Below, one piece after another: positions 53,543 to 63,208 of a stretch of DNA of 64,000 bases. Where the stretch lies: the NCBI RefSeq assembly GCF_937127095.1, contig NZ_CAKZLP010000085.1, positions 1 to 64,000 of the forward strand, in the 5' to 3' direction. A model generated the notes under the pieces. That model did not search any database, had not been told where the DNA came from, and was given only the letters and a program-made list of their open reading frames with translations. The position numbers were made by a program, and so were the translations under genes. Numbering within the stretch: the stretch's first letter is position 1; every line of letters starts with the position of its first letter. This DNA comes from an uncultured Amphritea sp. GTDB lineage: Bacteria; Pseudomonadota; Gammaproteobacteria; Pseudomonadales; Balneatricaceae.

Positions 53543-54343
53543 TTATTTACTACTCAGATAATCACTTATCCGGATAAAGTCAGTCAGAGCAAGGCGTTCC
53601 GGGCGCAGACCCGGATCAATGCCCAGCGATTCAATCTCGTCGGCATCCAGCAGTGGCTTGAGGTTGTTACGCAGGGTTTTCCTGCGCTGGCCAAATGCGG
53701 TGCGCACAACGGTTTCCAGTTTGCTGATATCCTGTGCTTTTTGGGGCAGCTCTTTATAAGGTATCAGGCGGACGATGGCCGAATCAACTTTCGGGGCTGG
53801 GTCGAACGCATGGGGCGGTACCAGAAACAACGGCTCTATTTGGCAGTAATATTGCGCCATGATGCCGAGGCGGCCATAGGCGCTTTCACCAGGCTGCGCT
53901 GCCAGCCGATCGACTACCTCTTTCTGCAACATAAAATGCATATCTTCAATCTGATCTGCAAAGGTGAGCAGATGAAAGATCAGTGGTGTAGAGATGTTAT
54001 AGGGCAGGTTGCCGACCACACGTAACTGTTCATCCTGCTGCTGCAGGGTGCTGAAATCAAACTTCAGGGCATCGCCTTCATGGATGGTGAACTTATCGGC
54101 ATAGCTGAAAAATTTGGTGCGTAGAATTGGTATCAGGTCGCGGTCGAGTTCAACCACATCCAGTCGCTGGCACAGGTCCAGTAACTCTTCAGTGATGGCG
54201 CCGAGGCCGGGGCCAATCTCGATCAGGTGCTCTGTGTCACCCGGGGCGATGGCCCGGATGATGCGGCGGATAACGCCCTGATCCTGAAGAAAGTTCTGGC
54301 CAAAACGTTTGCGTGCTTTATGGCCTGCGGGTTTATTGCTCAT
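53543..54343 (-). CDS. rsmA: 16S rRNA dimethyltransferase RsmA (KsgA)
   Basis: Dimethylates A1518 and A1519 of 16S rRNA. The 266-residue protein has KRFGQNFLQDQGVIRRII, the SAM loop IEIGPGLGAITEEL and the catalytic GNLPYNIST. It overlaps pdxA by 11 bases. Complete. Confidence 0.97.
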   Translation of the reverse strand: MSNKPAGHKARKRFGQNFLQDQGVIRRIIRAIAPGDTEHLIEIGPGLGAITEELLDLCQRLDVVELDRDLIPILRTKFFSYADKFTIHEGDALKFDFSTLQQQDEQLRVVGNLPYNISTPLIFHLLTFADQIEDMHFMLQKEVVDRLAAQPGESAYGRLGIMAQYYCQIEPLFLVPPHAFDPAPKVDSAIVRLIPYKELPQKAQDISKLETVVRTAFGQRRKTLRNNLKPLLDADEIESLGIDPGLRPERLALTDFIRISDYLSSK

Positions 54344-55343
54344 TCATAGTTCCGGTGGTGTTTCGGTTAGCTGACATCTCAGCAGCATAATTAATAGCGG
54401 TTAACAGGCTGCCATAATCGGCTTTGCCGGTTCCGGCCAGGTCTAGCGCAGTGCCGTGATCAACTGAAGTGCGGATAATCGGCATCCCCAGGGTAATATT
54501 AACCGCCCGGCCGAAGCCTTTGTATTTTAGCACCGGTAGTCCCTGATCATGGTACATCGCCAGCACTGCATCCGCTGTGTTGAGTAGTTTGTCGGTAAAC
54601 AGCGTATCGGCAGGCAGCGGGTCGCTCAGATTATAGCCCTGAGCTCTGAGGCGGTCGATGACCGGTTGAATGACCTCAATCTCTTCCCGCCCCATATGGC
54701 CACCTTCCCCGGCATGGGGGTTCAGCCCGGCAATCAGAATTCTGGGATGCTTTAGGCCAAAGCTGTGTATCAGGTCTTGCTGCAACACCGACAGGACCTC
54801 CTCTAGCAGCGGTTGGGTGATCGCTGCAGGTACGGCTGCCAGAGGCAGGTGGGTGGTCGCCAGAGCCACCCGTAACCCTTCGGTTGCCAGCATCATGACC
54901 ACTTTGCTGCTGTGGGTCAGTTGTTCGAGAAACTCAGTGTGGCCGCTGAACGGTATGCCGGCGTCGTTGATAACCCCTTTATGTACCGGAGCTGTGACCA
55001 GGGCAGCGAACTCGCCACTTTGACAGCCCAGGGTGGCACGGGTCAGGGTGTCGAGAATATAGCGGGCGTTGGCTGGATTTAGTTGCCCGGGCACGGTGGT
55101 CTTTACCAGACAAACCGGTTCGATCCACAGGGTGCCCGGAGCCGTCGGATAGACCGGCTCGTCGGCATTGTAGGGAATCAGAGTGATCGGCAGGTTAAGC
55201 TGGCGCGCCCTGGCTTGCATCATCAGGGGGTCTGCAATGACGACCAGTTGGTGGTCGTGTCCTTGTTGGGCGATCTGAATACAAAGGTCCGGCCCGATCC
55301 CGGCCGGTTCGCCCGGGGTCAGGGCCAGTCTGTAGGAGTGCAT
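54333..55343 (-). CDS. pdxA: 4-hydroxythreonine-4-phosphate dehydrogenase PdxA
   Basis: Vitamin B6 pathway oxidoreductase. The 336-residue protein begins RLALTPGEPAGIGPDL and contains TAPVHKGVINDAGIPFSGHTEF with a metal-ligand histidine, NPHAGEGGHMG, and MYHDQGLPVLKYKGFG with a second metal histidine. Placed between surA and rsmA as in E. coli. Confidence 0.97.
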   Translation of the reverse strand: MHSYRLALTPGEPAGIGPDLCIQIAQQGHDHQLVVIADPLMMQARARQLNLPITLIPYNADEPVYPTAPGTLWIEPVCLVKTTVPGQLNPANARYILDTLTRATLGCQSGEFAALVTAPVHKGVINDAGIPFSGHTEFLEQLTHSSKVVMMLATEGLRVALATTHLPLAAVPAAITQPLLEEVLSVLQQDLIHSFGLKHPRILIAGLNPHAGEGGHMGREEIEVIQPVIDRLRAQGYNLSDPLPADTLFTDKLLNTADAVLAMYHDQGLPVLKYKGFGRAVNITLGMPIIRTSVDHGTALDLAGTGKADYGSLLTAINYAAEMSANRNTTGTMNEQ

Positions 55344-55348
55344 CTGAA

Positions 55349-56641
55349 TTACTTAATCTCGATATAGGCCTGAGAACGGATCTCGCGCAACCAGTTTTGC
55401 AACTCTTCGTTAAACTTGCGCTGGCGAATGGTGGCTCTGGCCTGATTGGTCTTCATCTCTTCGCCCATATCCTGCTGACGGCGATCTTCAACTTTAAGAA
55501 TGTGCCAGCCAAAGCGGGATTCAAAGGGTGCGCTGATACTACCCGGTTCGGTATTGAACATCACATCTTCGAATTCAGGCACCATCTGGCCGGCTTGTGC
55601 CCAGCCCAGGTCACCTCCCAGTGAGCCGCTGCCCGGGTCATCACTGTACTGTTTAGCCAGTTCTGCAAAAGGTACGCTCTGTTGCAGTTTCTGGTAGATA
55701 GATTCGATCTCCCGACGGGTCTGCGCTGGCGAGCGAATCTCGTTCGGTGAGAGCAGGATATGCCTTACCTTTACCTGGTTTACCAGCTGAACTGAACCAC
55801 CTTGTTTATCATTCACTTTCAGCAGATGAAAACCGCTAGGGCTGCGAAGTGGGGCGCTGAATTCGCCTGGGTTAAGTTTTTTCACAACAGCAGCAAACTC
55901 TTCCGGTATCTCATTCAACTTACGCCAGCCGATTTCACCGCCTTTGAGGGCGTTAGGGCCTTTTGACTGAGCAATCGCGGTTTCAGCGAAATTAGCGCCG
56001 TTTTTTAGCTCTGTTGCGATCTTTTCTGCCTGTTGTTGCGCGGTTTGAATCATCTGTGCTGTGGCCTGCAACGGCACAGCAATCAGTATCTGTGACAGGT
56101 TATAACTTTCGGCACTGAGTTGCTCTCCCTGTTGTGAGCTGAGATAGTTATCAATCTCTTGCTGGGAAACGTTGATGCGACTGTTAACGATACGCTGCTG
56201 AATTCGCTGTATCAGCATCTCGTTACGGATTTGCTGACGTGCCTGAGCATAATCCTGACCCTCAGCGATCAGTGCTTCGCGGAACTGTTCCAACGTCAGA
56301 TTAGAGCTGGCGGCGATCCGTTCCATCGAGGCATTGAGTTCGCTGTCACTGATGCGGATACCTCGCTCTTCACCAATCTGTAGCTGGATATTATCCAGAA
56401 TCAGTCGATCAAGCACCTGACTCTGCAGGGTTTGTTCATCAGGTAACGAGCGCCCCTGAGCACTTAGACGTGACTTAATTATCGCTTCGCGGTCATTCAG
56501 TTCGCTTTGCAGAACGATATCATCGTTGACAATCGCGATGATCCGGTCAAGGGATGTATTCGCGGCGCTGGCCGAGACACTTAGGCCCAAAAGAAGGGCA
56601 GCCATACCTGGCTTTAGTTTTTTTATGAGATTAGTAGTCAT
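55349..56641 (-). CDS. surA: Periplasmic chaperone/peptidyl-prolyl isomerase SurA
   Basis: Chaperone for outer-membrane proteins. I take ATG 56641 (430 residues; E. coli 428), because GAAGAG lies at a workable distance and it gives a clean signal peptide ending SASA; ATG 56644 is the alternative. An N-terminal chaperone domain is followed by two parvulin domains (about residues 170-270 and 285-380, the second with LAKQYSDDPGSGSLGGDLGW). The start overlaps the end of lptD, the gene whose product is a main SurA client. Confidence 0.95.
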   Translation of the reverse strand: MTTNLIKKLKPGMAALLLGLSVSASAANTSLDRIIAIVNDDIVLQSELNDREAIIKSRLSAQGRSLPDEQTLQSQVLDRLILDNIQLQIGEERGIRISDSELNASMERIAASSNLTLEQFREALIAEGQDYAQARQQIRNEMLIQRIQQRIVNSRINVSQQEIDNYLSSQQGEQLSAESYNLSQILIAVPLQATAQMIQTAQQQAEKIATELKNGANFAETAIAQSKGPNALKGGEIGWRKLNEIPEEFAAVVKKLNPGEFSAPLRSPSGFHLLKVNDKQGGSVQLVNQVKVRHILLSPNEIRSPAQTRREIESIYQKLQQSVPFAELAKQYSDDPGSGSLGGDLGWAQAGQMVPEFEDVMFNTEPGSISAPFESRFGWHILKVEDRRQQDMGEEMKTNQARATIRQRKFNEELQNWLREIRSQAYIEIK

Positions 56642-59282
56642 CATTCTCTTCACGTTCTTTAAAGCCAATAATATCTTGCAGAGCAGCGCTACCACCGCCT
56701 ACAGTGCCGAGACCTTTCAGGATAAATTGCAGAAATAGCGCACTATCTTCCCTTCCACCGCTATCATCCTCTATCCACTGGCGGGCAGCAACCCGAACTT
56801 TCCAGCAGCAGCTGGCATATTCCAGACCCAGCAGTGCTTCCGGTGTCTGAGAGTTCTCCATATCTTCCTGCCAGCGTCCCATCAGCGTCCACTCCGGTGC
56901 CAGAGGCCAGATAAAGGATATCTCTGCCTGGCTTCTGGTGTTTTCCCGGTAGCGGTAACTAAAGCCGATCACTTTGTTGAGAGCCGGGGTGTAACGCGCT
57001 TTGAAATTGCTCTCTAACGGGTTCAGGGTGCTTTTATCCAGCTCGGTATCGACTGATAATCGAAGTTTCGCGTTGGGGTTCCAGTAGGCTTCAGCGGCGA
57101 AGTTGGACTGGTCTTCTGTATCGACACGGGTAATGCCGTTAAGTTGCACAGAGCGGTCAGCGAAATAGTAGGCCTGTGCTACGCCAAAACGGGCCATTTC
57201 GCTGCCATCGTTACGGAAGATGCCGGAGCTCAGACCCAGAGACAGCTGCTGGCTATCGCCGATTTTATCCAGTCCGGTAAAACGATTTTCCCGGAAAAGT
57301 CCCTGGTAACTGAAATCGGTTTCAGCGGTATCAAAGTCGGGAATACCCTGTTGATCCTCATGCTGGCTATATAGAGTGAACAGGCGGGGCTCAAGCGTTT
57401 GTGTATAGTCTTGCAACTGGCGTTCAAAGATTAAGCCTGAGTCAATACTGTAAACACCGGTTGCCCGGTTAATGCTGTCGTCCTGTCCGGCGACCTGATC
57501 CTGCAGATCATAGTGGCTTAACCAATAGCTCATTTTGGGTGTAAGATAACCCCAGGACCAGAGCATCGGAACACTGATAGAGGGCTGCAGATGCAGGCGG
57601 CTACCGGTCACCCGGTCAATGCCGCTCAGGTCGTCGATCTTACGGTCAAACTGGGTAGCATCGCTGAGGTAGCTGAAAACCACTTCCTGTCCCAGATCAT
57701 AACCATAATTGCCGCTTACCTGTAACTGGGGCATCCGCTGATAGGGTGATTTGCTGTCATTTATCGTCTGGTAGTTATGGGCCCGCAGCGTGGCTGACCA
57801 GTGGTTGCGACTATAGGTTGCTTCTGCCAACTGGTCGAGGTGGCTGGAACGGTCGACTTCCAGGCTTGAGCCGAGATCATCGAAATACTTTTTATCACTG
57901 ACCGCCGTGTAATCAATCAGGCTACTCCAGGCGCCTTTGCTGCCGGAGTGATCTGCTCCCACCAGCCAGCGGTCACGGTCAGCCTGAGTATCCTCAACGA
58001 GGAGCCCGGTGCTTAACGCTTGCTGACCATAGCTGTTCAGGTGACGAAACTCATTCTCCAGTAATAACCCCCGCTCAGTGAATATTTTCGGAGTCAGCGT
58101 ATCATCGTAGTTGGGTGCAAGGTTGAAATAGTAGGGTGCTGCTAATTCGACCCCATCCCCATTGGAGTACCCCAGAGAGGGGAATAAAAAGCCAGAGTGA
58201 CGCAGGTCGTCAATCGGGAACTCCAGATAGGGAAAATAGAATACCGGCGTATCGCCGACTCTCAGGGTGGCGTTACGTGCTGTGCCAAAGCCTCTGTTCG
58301 GGTCCAGAACCAGTGAGCTTGAAGCAATTTTCCAGCTTTCGTCGTTCGGTGGGCAGGTTGTGTAACTACTATGCTCCATCCGTATCCGGTTATCCTTCAA
58401 GCGGATAATCCGTTTGGCTTCACCGCGCAGGGATTGCTCATGGACCACGTAATCGGCATCGCTGATGACGGTTTCGCCGGTGATCGCATGGGTCTGCGCC
58501 TGAGATCCCCGAAGCAGTAATCCGGGTTCCCGGTACTGAATATTGCCGCTCATGGTGATCTGGTTGGACACCTGATCGACCTCAGCAGAATCACTGCGGA
58601 GGAAATGACCACTCTGTCGTAGCTCGACATTTCCCTCTAATCGGGTCAGACCACCCAATTGAGTTTCAGAACTATCTGCATCAACCGTGAGGCTGTCATC
58701 ACCTTCCGGGGGCAACTGAGTGTCAGGCTCTATATAAACGCCATAGCATGCCTTTTGCGCCCCTGTTATCGGGTACCAATCCTGAGCTGCATAACGGATA
58801 TCGTTTAGGTCTGCCTTTTTAGCGGGGTCTTCGATGACCGGTTGAACAGTGGTAAAACTGCTAGCATTCACCGCCGTAGGGGAATTCACCTGTGGTCTTT
58901 GTGTCAATGCAGATGCTGCTATGGGCTGATTATCCAGACATGACCAGCCACCGGATCCGTTTGCTTCACACACCCAGGCACCGCTGATCTGCTGCTTTGG
59001 TCTGGCCTCTTCAGTGTTTGCCGAAGGTGCTGATTGCACCTTAGGAGATGTATCAGATACCGGTAGAGGGCCTGCTGGCGTAACCGGGTCCGCCTGGATA
59101 TCCTGGTCGAGCGGATTGGTCAGAGCCTGTTGATCGCATTGCCAGCTCTGACCATTTTCCATGGTGCAGGTCCAGAGCGCATCGTGGATATCGGAATCCA
59201 TTTCGGCGGCAAACAGGGCTGCGGGCATTGCAGCGACAACCGCCAATGTAAGTGTGTAAGAAGAACGTCTTAAGAACGGCAT
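56631..59282 (-). CDS. lptD: LPS-assembly outer-membrane protein LptD
   Basis: An 883-residue beta-barrel that inserts lipopolysaccharide into the outer membrane. It has a signal peptide (about residues 1-26), an extended N-terminal segment, the LptA-like beta-jellyroll (about residues 200-330) and a C-terminal barrel. The paired cysteines near the C-terminus are present (EYASCCWKV), and an N-terminal cysteine lies in KACYGVYIEP, consistent with the disulfides LptD needs. The N-terminal extension carries two W-x-C-(7)-W-x-C motifs (residues 37-49 and 103-115) with identical spacing. Length exceeds E. coli LptD (784) because of this extension. Confidence 0.96.
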   Translation of the reverse strand: MPFLRRSSYTLTLAVVAAMPAALFAAEMDSDIHDALWTCTMENGQSWQCDQQALTNPLDQDIQADPVTPAGPLPVSDTSPKVQSAPSANTEEARPKQQISGAWVCEANGSGGWSCLDNQPIAASALTQRPQVNSPTAVNASSFTTVQPVIEDPAKKADLNDIRYAAQDWYPITGAQKACYGVYIEPDTQLPPEGDDSLTVDADSSETQLGGLTRLEGNVELRQSGHFLRSDSAEVDQVSNQITMSGNIQYREPGLLLRGSQAQTHAITGETVISDADYVVHEQSLRGEAKRIIRLKDNRIRMEHSSYTTCPPNDESWKIASSSLVLDPNRGFGTARNATLRVGDTPVFYFPYLEFPIDDLRHSGFLFPSLGYSNGDGVELAAPYYFNLAPNYDDTLTPKIFTERGLLLENEFRHLNSYGQQALSTGLLVEDTQADRDRWLVGADHSGSKGAWSSLIDYTAVSDKKYFDDLGSSLEVDRSSHLDQLAEATYSRNHWSATLRAHNYQTINDSKSPYQRMPQLQVSGNYGYDLGQEVVFSYLSDATQFDRKIDDLSGIDRVTGSRLHLQPSISVPMLWSWGYLTPKMSYWLSHYDLQDQVAGQDDSINRATGVYSIDSGLIFERQLQDYTQTLEPRLFTLYSQHEDQQGIPDFDTAETDFSYQGLFRENRFTGLDKIGDSQQLSLGLSSGIFRNDGSEMARFGVAQAYYFADRSVQLNGITRVDTEDQSNFAAEAYWNPNAKLRLSVDTELDKSTLNPLESNFKARYTPALNKVIGFSYRYRENTRSQAEISFIWPLAPEWTLMGRWQEDMENSQTPEALLGLEYASCCWKVRVAARQWIEDDSGGREDSALFLQFILKGLGTVGGGSAALQDIIGFKEREENDDY

Positions 59283-59415
59283 TCAGATTGTCCATTAGGA
59301 AGCGCAGAAAAAGCGTCTATTTCCCTTATCGCTAAACCTTGATTCGAGTAACATACCCTATAGAGCATGGCATGATAAAACATTCAGCTATAACAACGCT
59401 AGGGGATTGATAGAT

Positions 59416-60468
59416 ATGGGACAAAGGCTGGCCGGACTAAAACAGTGGGTAGAGCTGATATTTGCCGAGCTGAACATAGATCTGGCTTCGGACTGGCAAT
59501 GCATTCCGGTCTCAGGAGATGCGAGTTTCCGGCGTTATTTTCGTCTCAAAAGTCACGGGATGAGCTGGATTCTGATGGATGCTCCTCCCGAAAAAGAGAA
59601 TAGTCATCCGTTTGTTTGTATCGCCAAAGCGTGGGAACCGCTGGAAATACATGCGCCGATCGTTCACGCTGTGGATTTTCAGCAGGGCTATATGCTGTTG
59701 TCTGATCTTGGGGATGATCTTTATCTGGGACAGTTAACTGATGACACGGCTGATGAACTTTATGGTCGGGCGTTTGCCGCGCTGACCCGGTTGCAGCAAT
59801 GTCAGGATATCAGTGGTCATCCGTTGCCGGAATATGACCGGGCATTGTTACAGCGAGAGATGGATCTGTTCCGTGACTGGCTGGTGGCTGATCTGTTGAA
59901 AATAGAGCTGAAGCCCGGGGTCAGACATCTGTTTAATGAGGTGTCGGAATATCTGATTGATGCAGCACTGGAACAGCCCAAAGTCTGTGTTCACCGTGAT
60001 TATCATTCACGTAACTTGCTGGTGGATGGCGATAATACCCCCGGTGTTATTGACTTTCAGGATGCGGTTATCGGTCCGATAACCTACGACCTGGTGTCAC
60101 TGCTGCGGGATTGCTATATCGAATGGCCGGATATGCGAGTTTATCAGTGGGTCGATCAGTTTGGTGAACAGCTGGTTGCGGATGGTTTACTGGATCAGTA
60201 TGACCGTGCAACCTTCTACCGCTGGTTTGATCTGATGGGTGCTCAGCGCCACCTCAAAGCAGCGGGTATTTTTGCCCGTCTGAGTCTGAGGGATGAAAAG
60301 TCGGGTTATCTTGCCGATATCCCGCGTACGCTCAACTACATTATCCGGGTGGCCGGTCGCTATGATAGTCTGCTGACTTTTTCCGCCTGGCTGCAGGACG
60401 TGGTTGTGCCCGCAATGTATGCCAGTGAGCACTTTGATAACACCCACCTGGATAAGTGGTTTAGCTGA
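59416..60468 (+). CDS. amgK: N-acetylmuramate/N-acetylglucosamine kinase AmgK
   Basis: Anomeric kinase of the peptidoglycan recycling bypass, which makes MurNAc-1-phosphate. The 350-residue protein has an aminoglycoside-phosphotransferase fold with catalytic HRDYHSRN at residues 193-200 and the metal motif DFQD at 213-216. ATG 59416 is chosen because GGGG lies about 10 bases upstream; a TTG at 59407 is too close to it. murU follows with a one-base overlap, the arrangement seen in pseudomonads, next to lptD. Confidence 0.94.
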   Translation: MGQRLAGLKQWVELIFAELNIDLASDWQCIPVSGDASFRRYFRLKSHGMSWILMDAPPEKENSHPFVCIAKAWEPLEIHAPIVHAVDFQQGYMLLSDLGDDLYLGQLTDDTADELYGRAFAALTRLQQCQDISGHPLPEYDRALLQREMDLFRDWLVADLLKIELKPGVRHLFNEVSEYLIDAALEQPKVCVHRDYHSRNLLVDGDNTPGVIDFQDAVIGPITYDLVSLLRDCYIEWPDMRVYQWVDQFGEQLVADGLLDQYDRATFYRWFDLMGAQRHLKAAGIFARLSLRDEKSGYLADIPRTLNYIIRVAGRYDSLLTFSAWLQDVVVPAMYASEHFDNTHLDKWFS

Positions 60469-61163
60469 TGCGGGCGATGATACTGGCGGCAGGGCTTGGC
60501 ACCCGGATGCGTCCGTTGACGCTGACAATGCCCAAACCACTCTTGCCGGTGGCGGGTAAGCCATTGATTGAATACCATATTGAACGACTGGTGGCCGCGG
60601 GTGTCACTGAGATAGTGATTAACCATGCCTGGCTGGGCGAACAGTTGGAACGCTGTATTGGTGATGGTCAGCGTTTTGGTGCTGTGGTGCACTGGTCTGC
60701 TGAAACAGAGCCGCTGGAAACCGGCGGCGGAATTTTCAAAGCGTTGCCACTGCTAAGTAAAGACGGTGAGCCATTTCTGCTGGTCAATGGGGATCTGTTT
60801 ACTAACTATCCGCTGGTGCAGTTGGTCAACCGGACGCTTGAGCCGCAGAGTCTGGCTCACCTGGTGATGGTGACTAATCCAGAGCATAATCCAGACGGTG
60901 ATTTTCAACTACAGCTAGGGCGGGTGAAGGAGCAGGGTGATGCAAAATTGACCTTTAGTGGTCTTAGCCTGATTTCGCCTCAACTATTTGATGGATGTTC
61001 GGCGGGGAAGTTCCCTTTGGCACCGCTGCTGCGTAAAGCGATGCAGACCGGGCAGATCAGTGGAGAGCATTTTTTAGGGTATTGGCGGGATATAGGGACG
61101 CCTGAACGGCTTCAGGACGTCAGTGAAGATATAGCAAAAGGTTGGGTCGATGGCATTGAGTAG
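60468..61163 (+). CDS. murU: N-acetylmuramate-1-phosphate uridylyltransferase MurU
   Basis: Converts MurNAc-1-phosphate to UDP-MurNAc, completing the AmgK/MurU recycling route that bypasses fosfomycin-sensitive MurA. The 231-residue protein begins MRAMILAAGLGTRMRPLT with the nucleotidyltransferase signature and has PKPLLPVAGKPLIEYH. It overlaps djlA by 14 bases. Confidence 0.94.
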   Translation: MRAMILAAGLGTRMRPLTLTMPKPLLPVAGKPLIEYHIERLVAAGVTEIVINHAWLGEQLERCIGDGQRFGAVVHWSAETEPLETGGGIFKALPLLSKDGEPFLLVNGDLFTNYPLVQLVNRTLEPQSLAHLVMVTNPEHNPDGDFQLQLGRVKEQGDAKLTFSGLSLISPQLFDGCSAGKFPLAPLLRKAMQTGQISGEHFLGYWRDIGTPERLQDVSEDIAKGWVDGIE

Positions 61164-61995
61164 TGAGAACGCAGGTTTCAGTCTGGGGCAGCTGATCAGG
61201 AGAAACCGAACGGCGTTAATCGTGGGTGGTCTGATCGGCCTGATGAGCGGTGGTCTTTTTGGCCTATTGTTCGGTGCAGGCATCGGTGTGGCGGTGTCAG
61301 CTGCTTTGAAGAATGCGCTGGGTAACGCGTTGAATCCTCAGGATGCTTTTTTTCGGGCAACCTTTACCGTGATGGGCAAGCTGGCAAAAGCCGATGGACG
61401 TGTCAGCGAAGAGGAAATTCGGTACGCCCGGGAAGTGATGGACCGAATGGGCCTGAGCGATGAGCGTCGCCGTGAAGCGATGGAACTGTTTTCTCAGGGT
61501 AAAGAGAGTGATTATGATATCGCCGAGGTGATGCGTCCGCTGAGCGCTTTGATCCGTTTCCGTATCCCTCTGAAACTGATGTTTGTTGAAATTCAGTTGC
61601 AGGCTGCGATGGCGGATGGTCAAGTCAGTGAAGCAGAAACCATTATTATTCGTGAAGTGTGTGGTTTGCTGCAGATGTCTCAGGCGGAGATGGCAGCGCT
61701 GATGGCGCGGATGCAGTCACAGTTCTCATATCAACAACACAGTTATCAGTCCCATCAGGGCGGTTATGTCTCTGAGCAGCAGCTATTGAAAGAGTCCTAT
61801 GGGGTGCTGGGCGTGGCTGAGTCTGTGTCCGATGCCGAGCTTAAAAAGGCGTATCGTCGTTTAATGAGTCAGCACCATCCGGATAAGTTGGTCGCCAAAG
61901 GGCTGCCAGAGGATATGATGCAGCTGGCGAAAGAAAAAACTCAGGAGATTCAGGCCGCTTACGACCGCATCAGGACAGCGCGAAAAAATAGCTGA
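61150..61995 (+). CDS. djlA: Membrane-anchored J-domain co-chaperone DjlA
   Basis: A 281-residue protein with a glycine-rich N-terminal membrane segment (about residues 21-45), a TerB-like helical domain (about residues 60-175, with KADGRVSEEEI and MADGQVSEAET) and a C-terminal J domain with the HPD motif (SQHHPDKLVAKG). It stimulates DnaK at the inner membrane. Architecture equals E. coli DjlA, where the gene also lies next to lptD. Confidence 0.94.
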   Translation: MALSSENAGFSLGQLIRRNRTALIVGGLIGLMSGGLFGLLFGAGIGVAVSAALKNALGNALNPQDAFFRATFTVMGKLAKADGRVSEEEIRYAREVMDRMGLSDERRREAMELFSQGKESDYDIAEVMRPLSALIRFRIPLKLMFVEIQLQAAMADGQVSEAETIIIREVCGLLQMSQAEMAALMARMQSQFSYQQHSYQSHQGGYVSEQQLLKESYGVLGVAESVSDAELKKAYRRLMSQHHPDKLVAKGLPEDMMQLAKEKTQEIQAAYDRIRTARKNS

Positions 61996-62013
61996 TATGT
62001 CCTCGGCTTAAAT

Positions 62014-63099
62014 TTACTGACCGGGAGTCAGCTCTATTGCCTGCGCGGCAGGGGCTTCCGGTTGCTCGGCTGTGAGGATGTAGGTTTTCAAAATGCCTCT
62101 CAGTTGGCGGGTCAGCCACAGAGGTTCCCTGCGAGGATCGTTGCTCTGCTGATTCAGGCGAAACTGCCGGTATTCCTTATTACCGCTTCTGCTTGCGGCA
62201 CGTTTACGTAACGTTGCACGCTCCTGTTTGTAACTATTATTGCTAAACCAGAGATCTATGACCGGAGCCTTAATCTCTGTGATCATCTGCAGAAGATTAG
62301 GGGCGTTTTCATTCATCACCGGTGTAGGGTCCAGAAGCACCAGAAAACGATTGGCTTGTGTTTCATCCTGCATAAAGTAGTGCATCGCCCAGGTAGCGCT
62401 TTCGCCCACCCCCAGTATGATTTTAAGATCTCCTTTAGCATCCGCTAATTGTTTAGCTGCGTCTTGTCCCAGCTCAGAAATACTTTTTTGGTATTCTTTC
62501 ATTTTTTCTGCAGCAGAAGCGCTATCAGGGTTACTGACCTCTGTTTTAACGTTTTTTTGATCAGTTGACTGGGCTGTTTCAGTCGTTTGTGAATTTGCGG
62601 CATCAGTGGGCGTCTGAATCTGCTTTCTGTCTTGTAGAGTGGGCAGCGTTCGTTTCGGGATCGGCGGCGGCGGCAGGTCAGGCAGGGTAATGCTCAGGGT
62701 ATTCCAGCCAAACTTGGTGAGTTGAGTTCGCAACGGGTGCACAATAGCGGGCCAGTCAGCGCTGGTGGACTGGTCAGAGAAGATCATCACCGTACCTGCA
62801 GGTGTTGCTGTAGCAGCTTGCTGCAGCAGCGCCAGCTGTTTTTGGCCATTGAGATCCAGCCAGATCACCTCAGTTTCTATGTTGTGAGCTAGTGCCAGAG
62901 CCAGGTCTTCCTGCTGTTGCTGGGAGAAATCAGGCACCATCCGATCAGCAGAGTTAGCTTCAGAATTATTACTGGCAGACGAGTCTGAACTTTCGGCACC
63001 ATTTTTCTCTGCCGTAGGCAGGTCTGCAGCAAAGCTTATAGCAGAGCCCATAGCAGAGCTTATAAATAGTGTAAAAATCAGCGGTTTGATGAGTTTCAT
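62014..63099 (-). CDS. DUF3530 family exported protein
   Basis: Start ATG 63099 gives 361 residues with a signal peptide (MKLIKPLIFTLFISSAMGS, then an SFAAD cleavage area). An upstream in-frame ATG would put 25 residues before it and is less likely. The mature part has a Ser/Asn-rich stretch and an alpha/beta-hydrolase-like core with LGVGESATWAMHY (possible nucleophile serine) and ATPAGTVMIFSDQ. The pattern matches DUF3530. Substrate unknown. Confidence 0.78.
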   Translation of the reverse strand: MKLIKPLIFTLFISSAMGSAISFAADLPTAEKNGAESSDSSASNNSEANSADRMVPDFSQQQQEDLALALAHNIETEVIWLDLNGQKQLALLQQAATATPAGTVMIFSDQSTSADWPAIVHPLRTQLTKFGWNTLSITLPDLPPPPIPKRTLPTLQDRKQIQTPTDAANSQTTETAQSTDQKNVKTEVSNPDSASAAEKMKEYQKSISELGQDAAKQLADAKGDLKIILGVGESATWAMHYFMQDETQANRFLVLLDPTPVMNENAPNLLQMITEIKAPVIDLWFSNNSYKQERATLRKRAASRSGNKEYRQFRLNQQSNDPRREPLWLTRQLRGILKTYILTAEQPEAPAAQAIELTPGQ

Positions 63100-63208
63100 G
63101 CTGCGATTATTCAAGAGCGAGACAATATTAGCAAGAACGAAAGTCGGTTGAGTTTCAAAGCCTGCAAAGTACAATAGCCAGAATCCTCTTCCTATTACTT
63201 TTCGAGTT

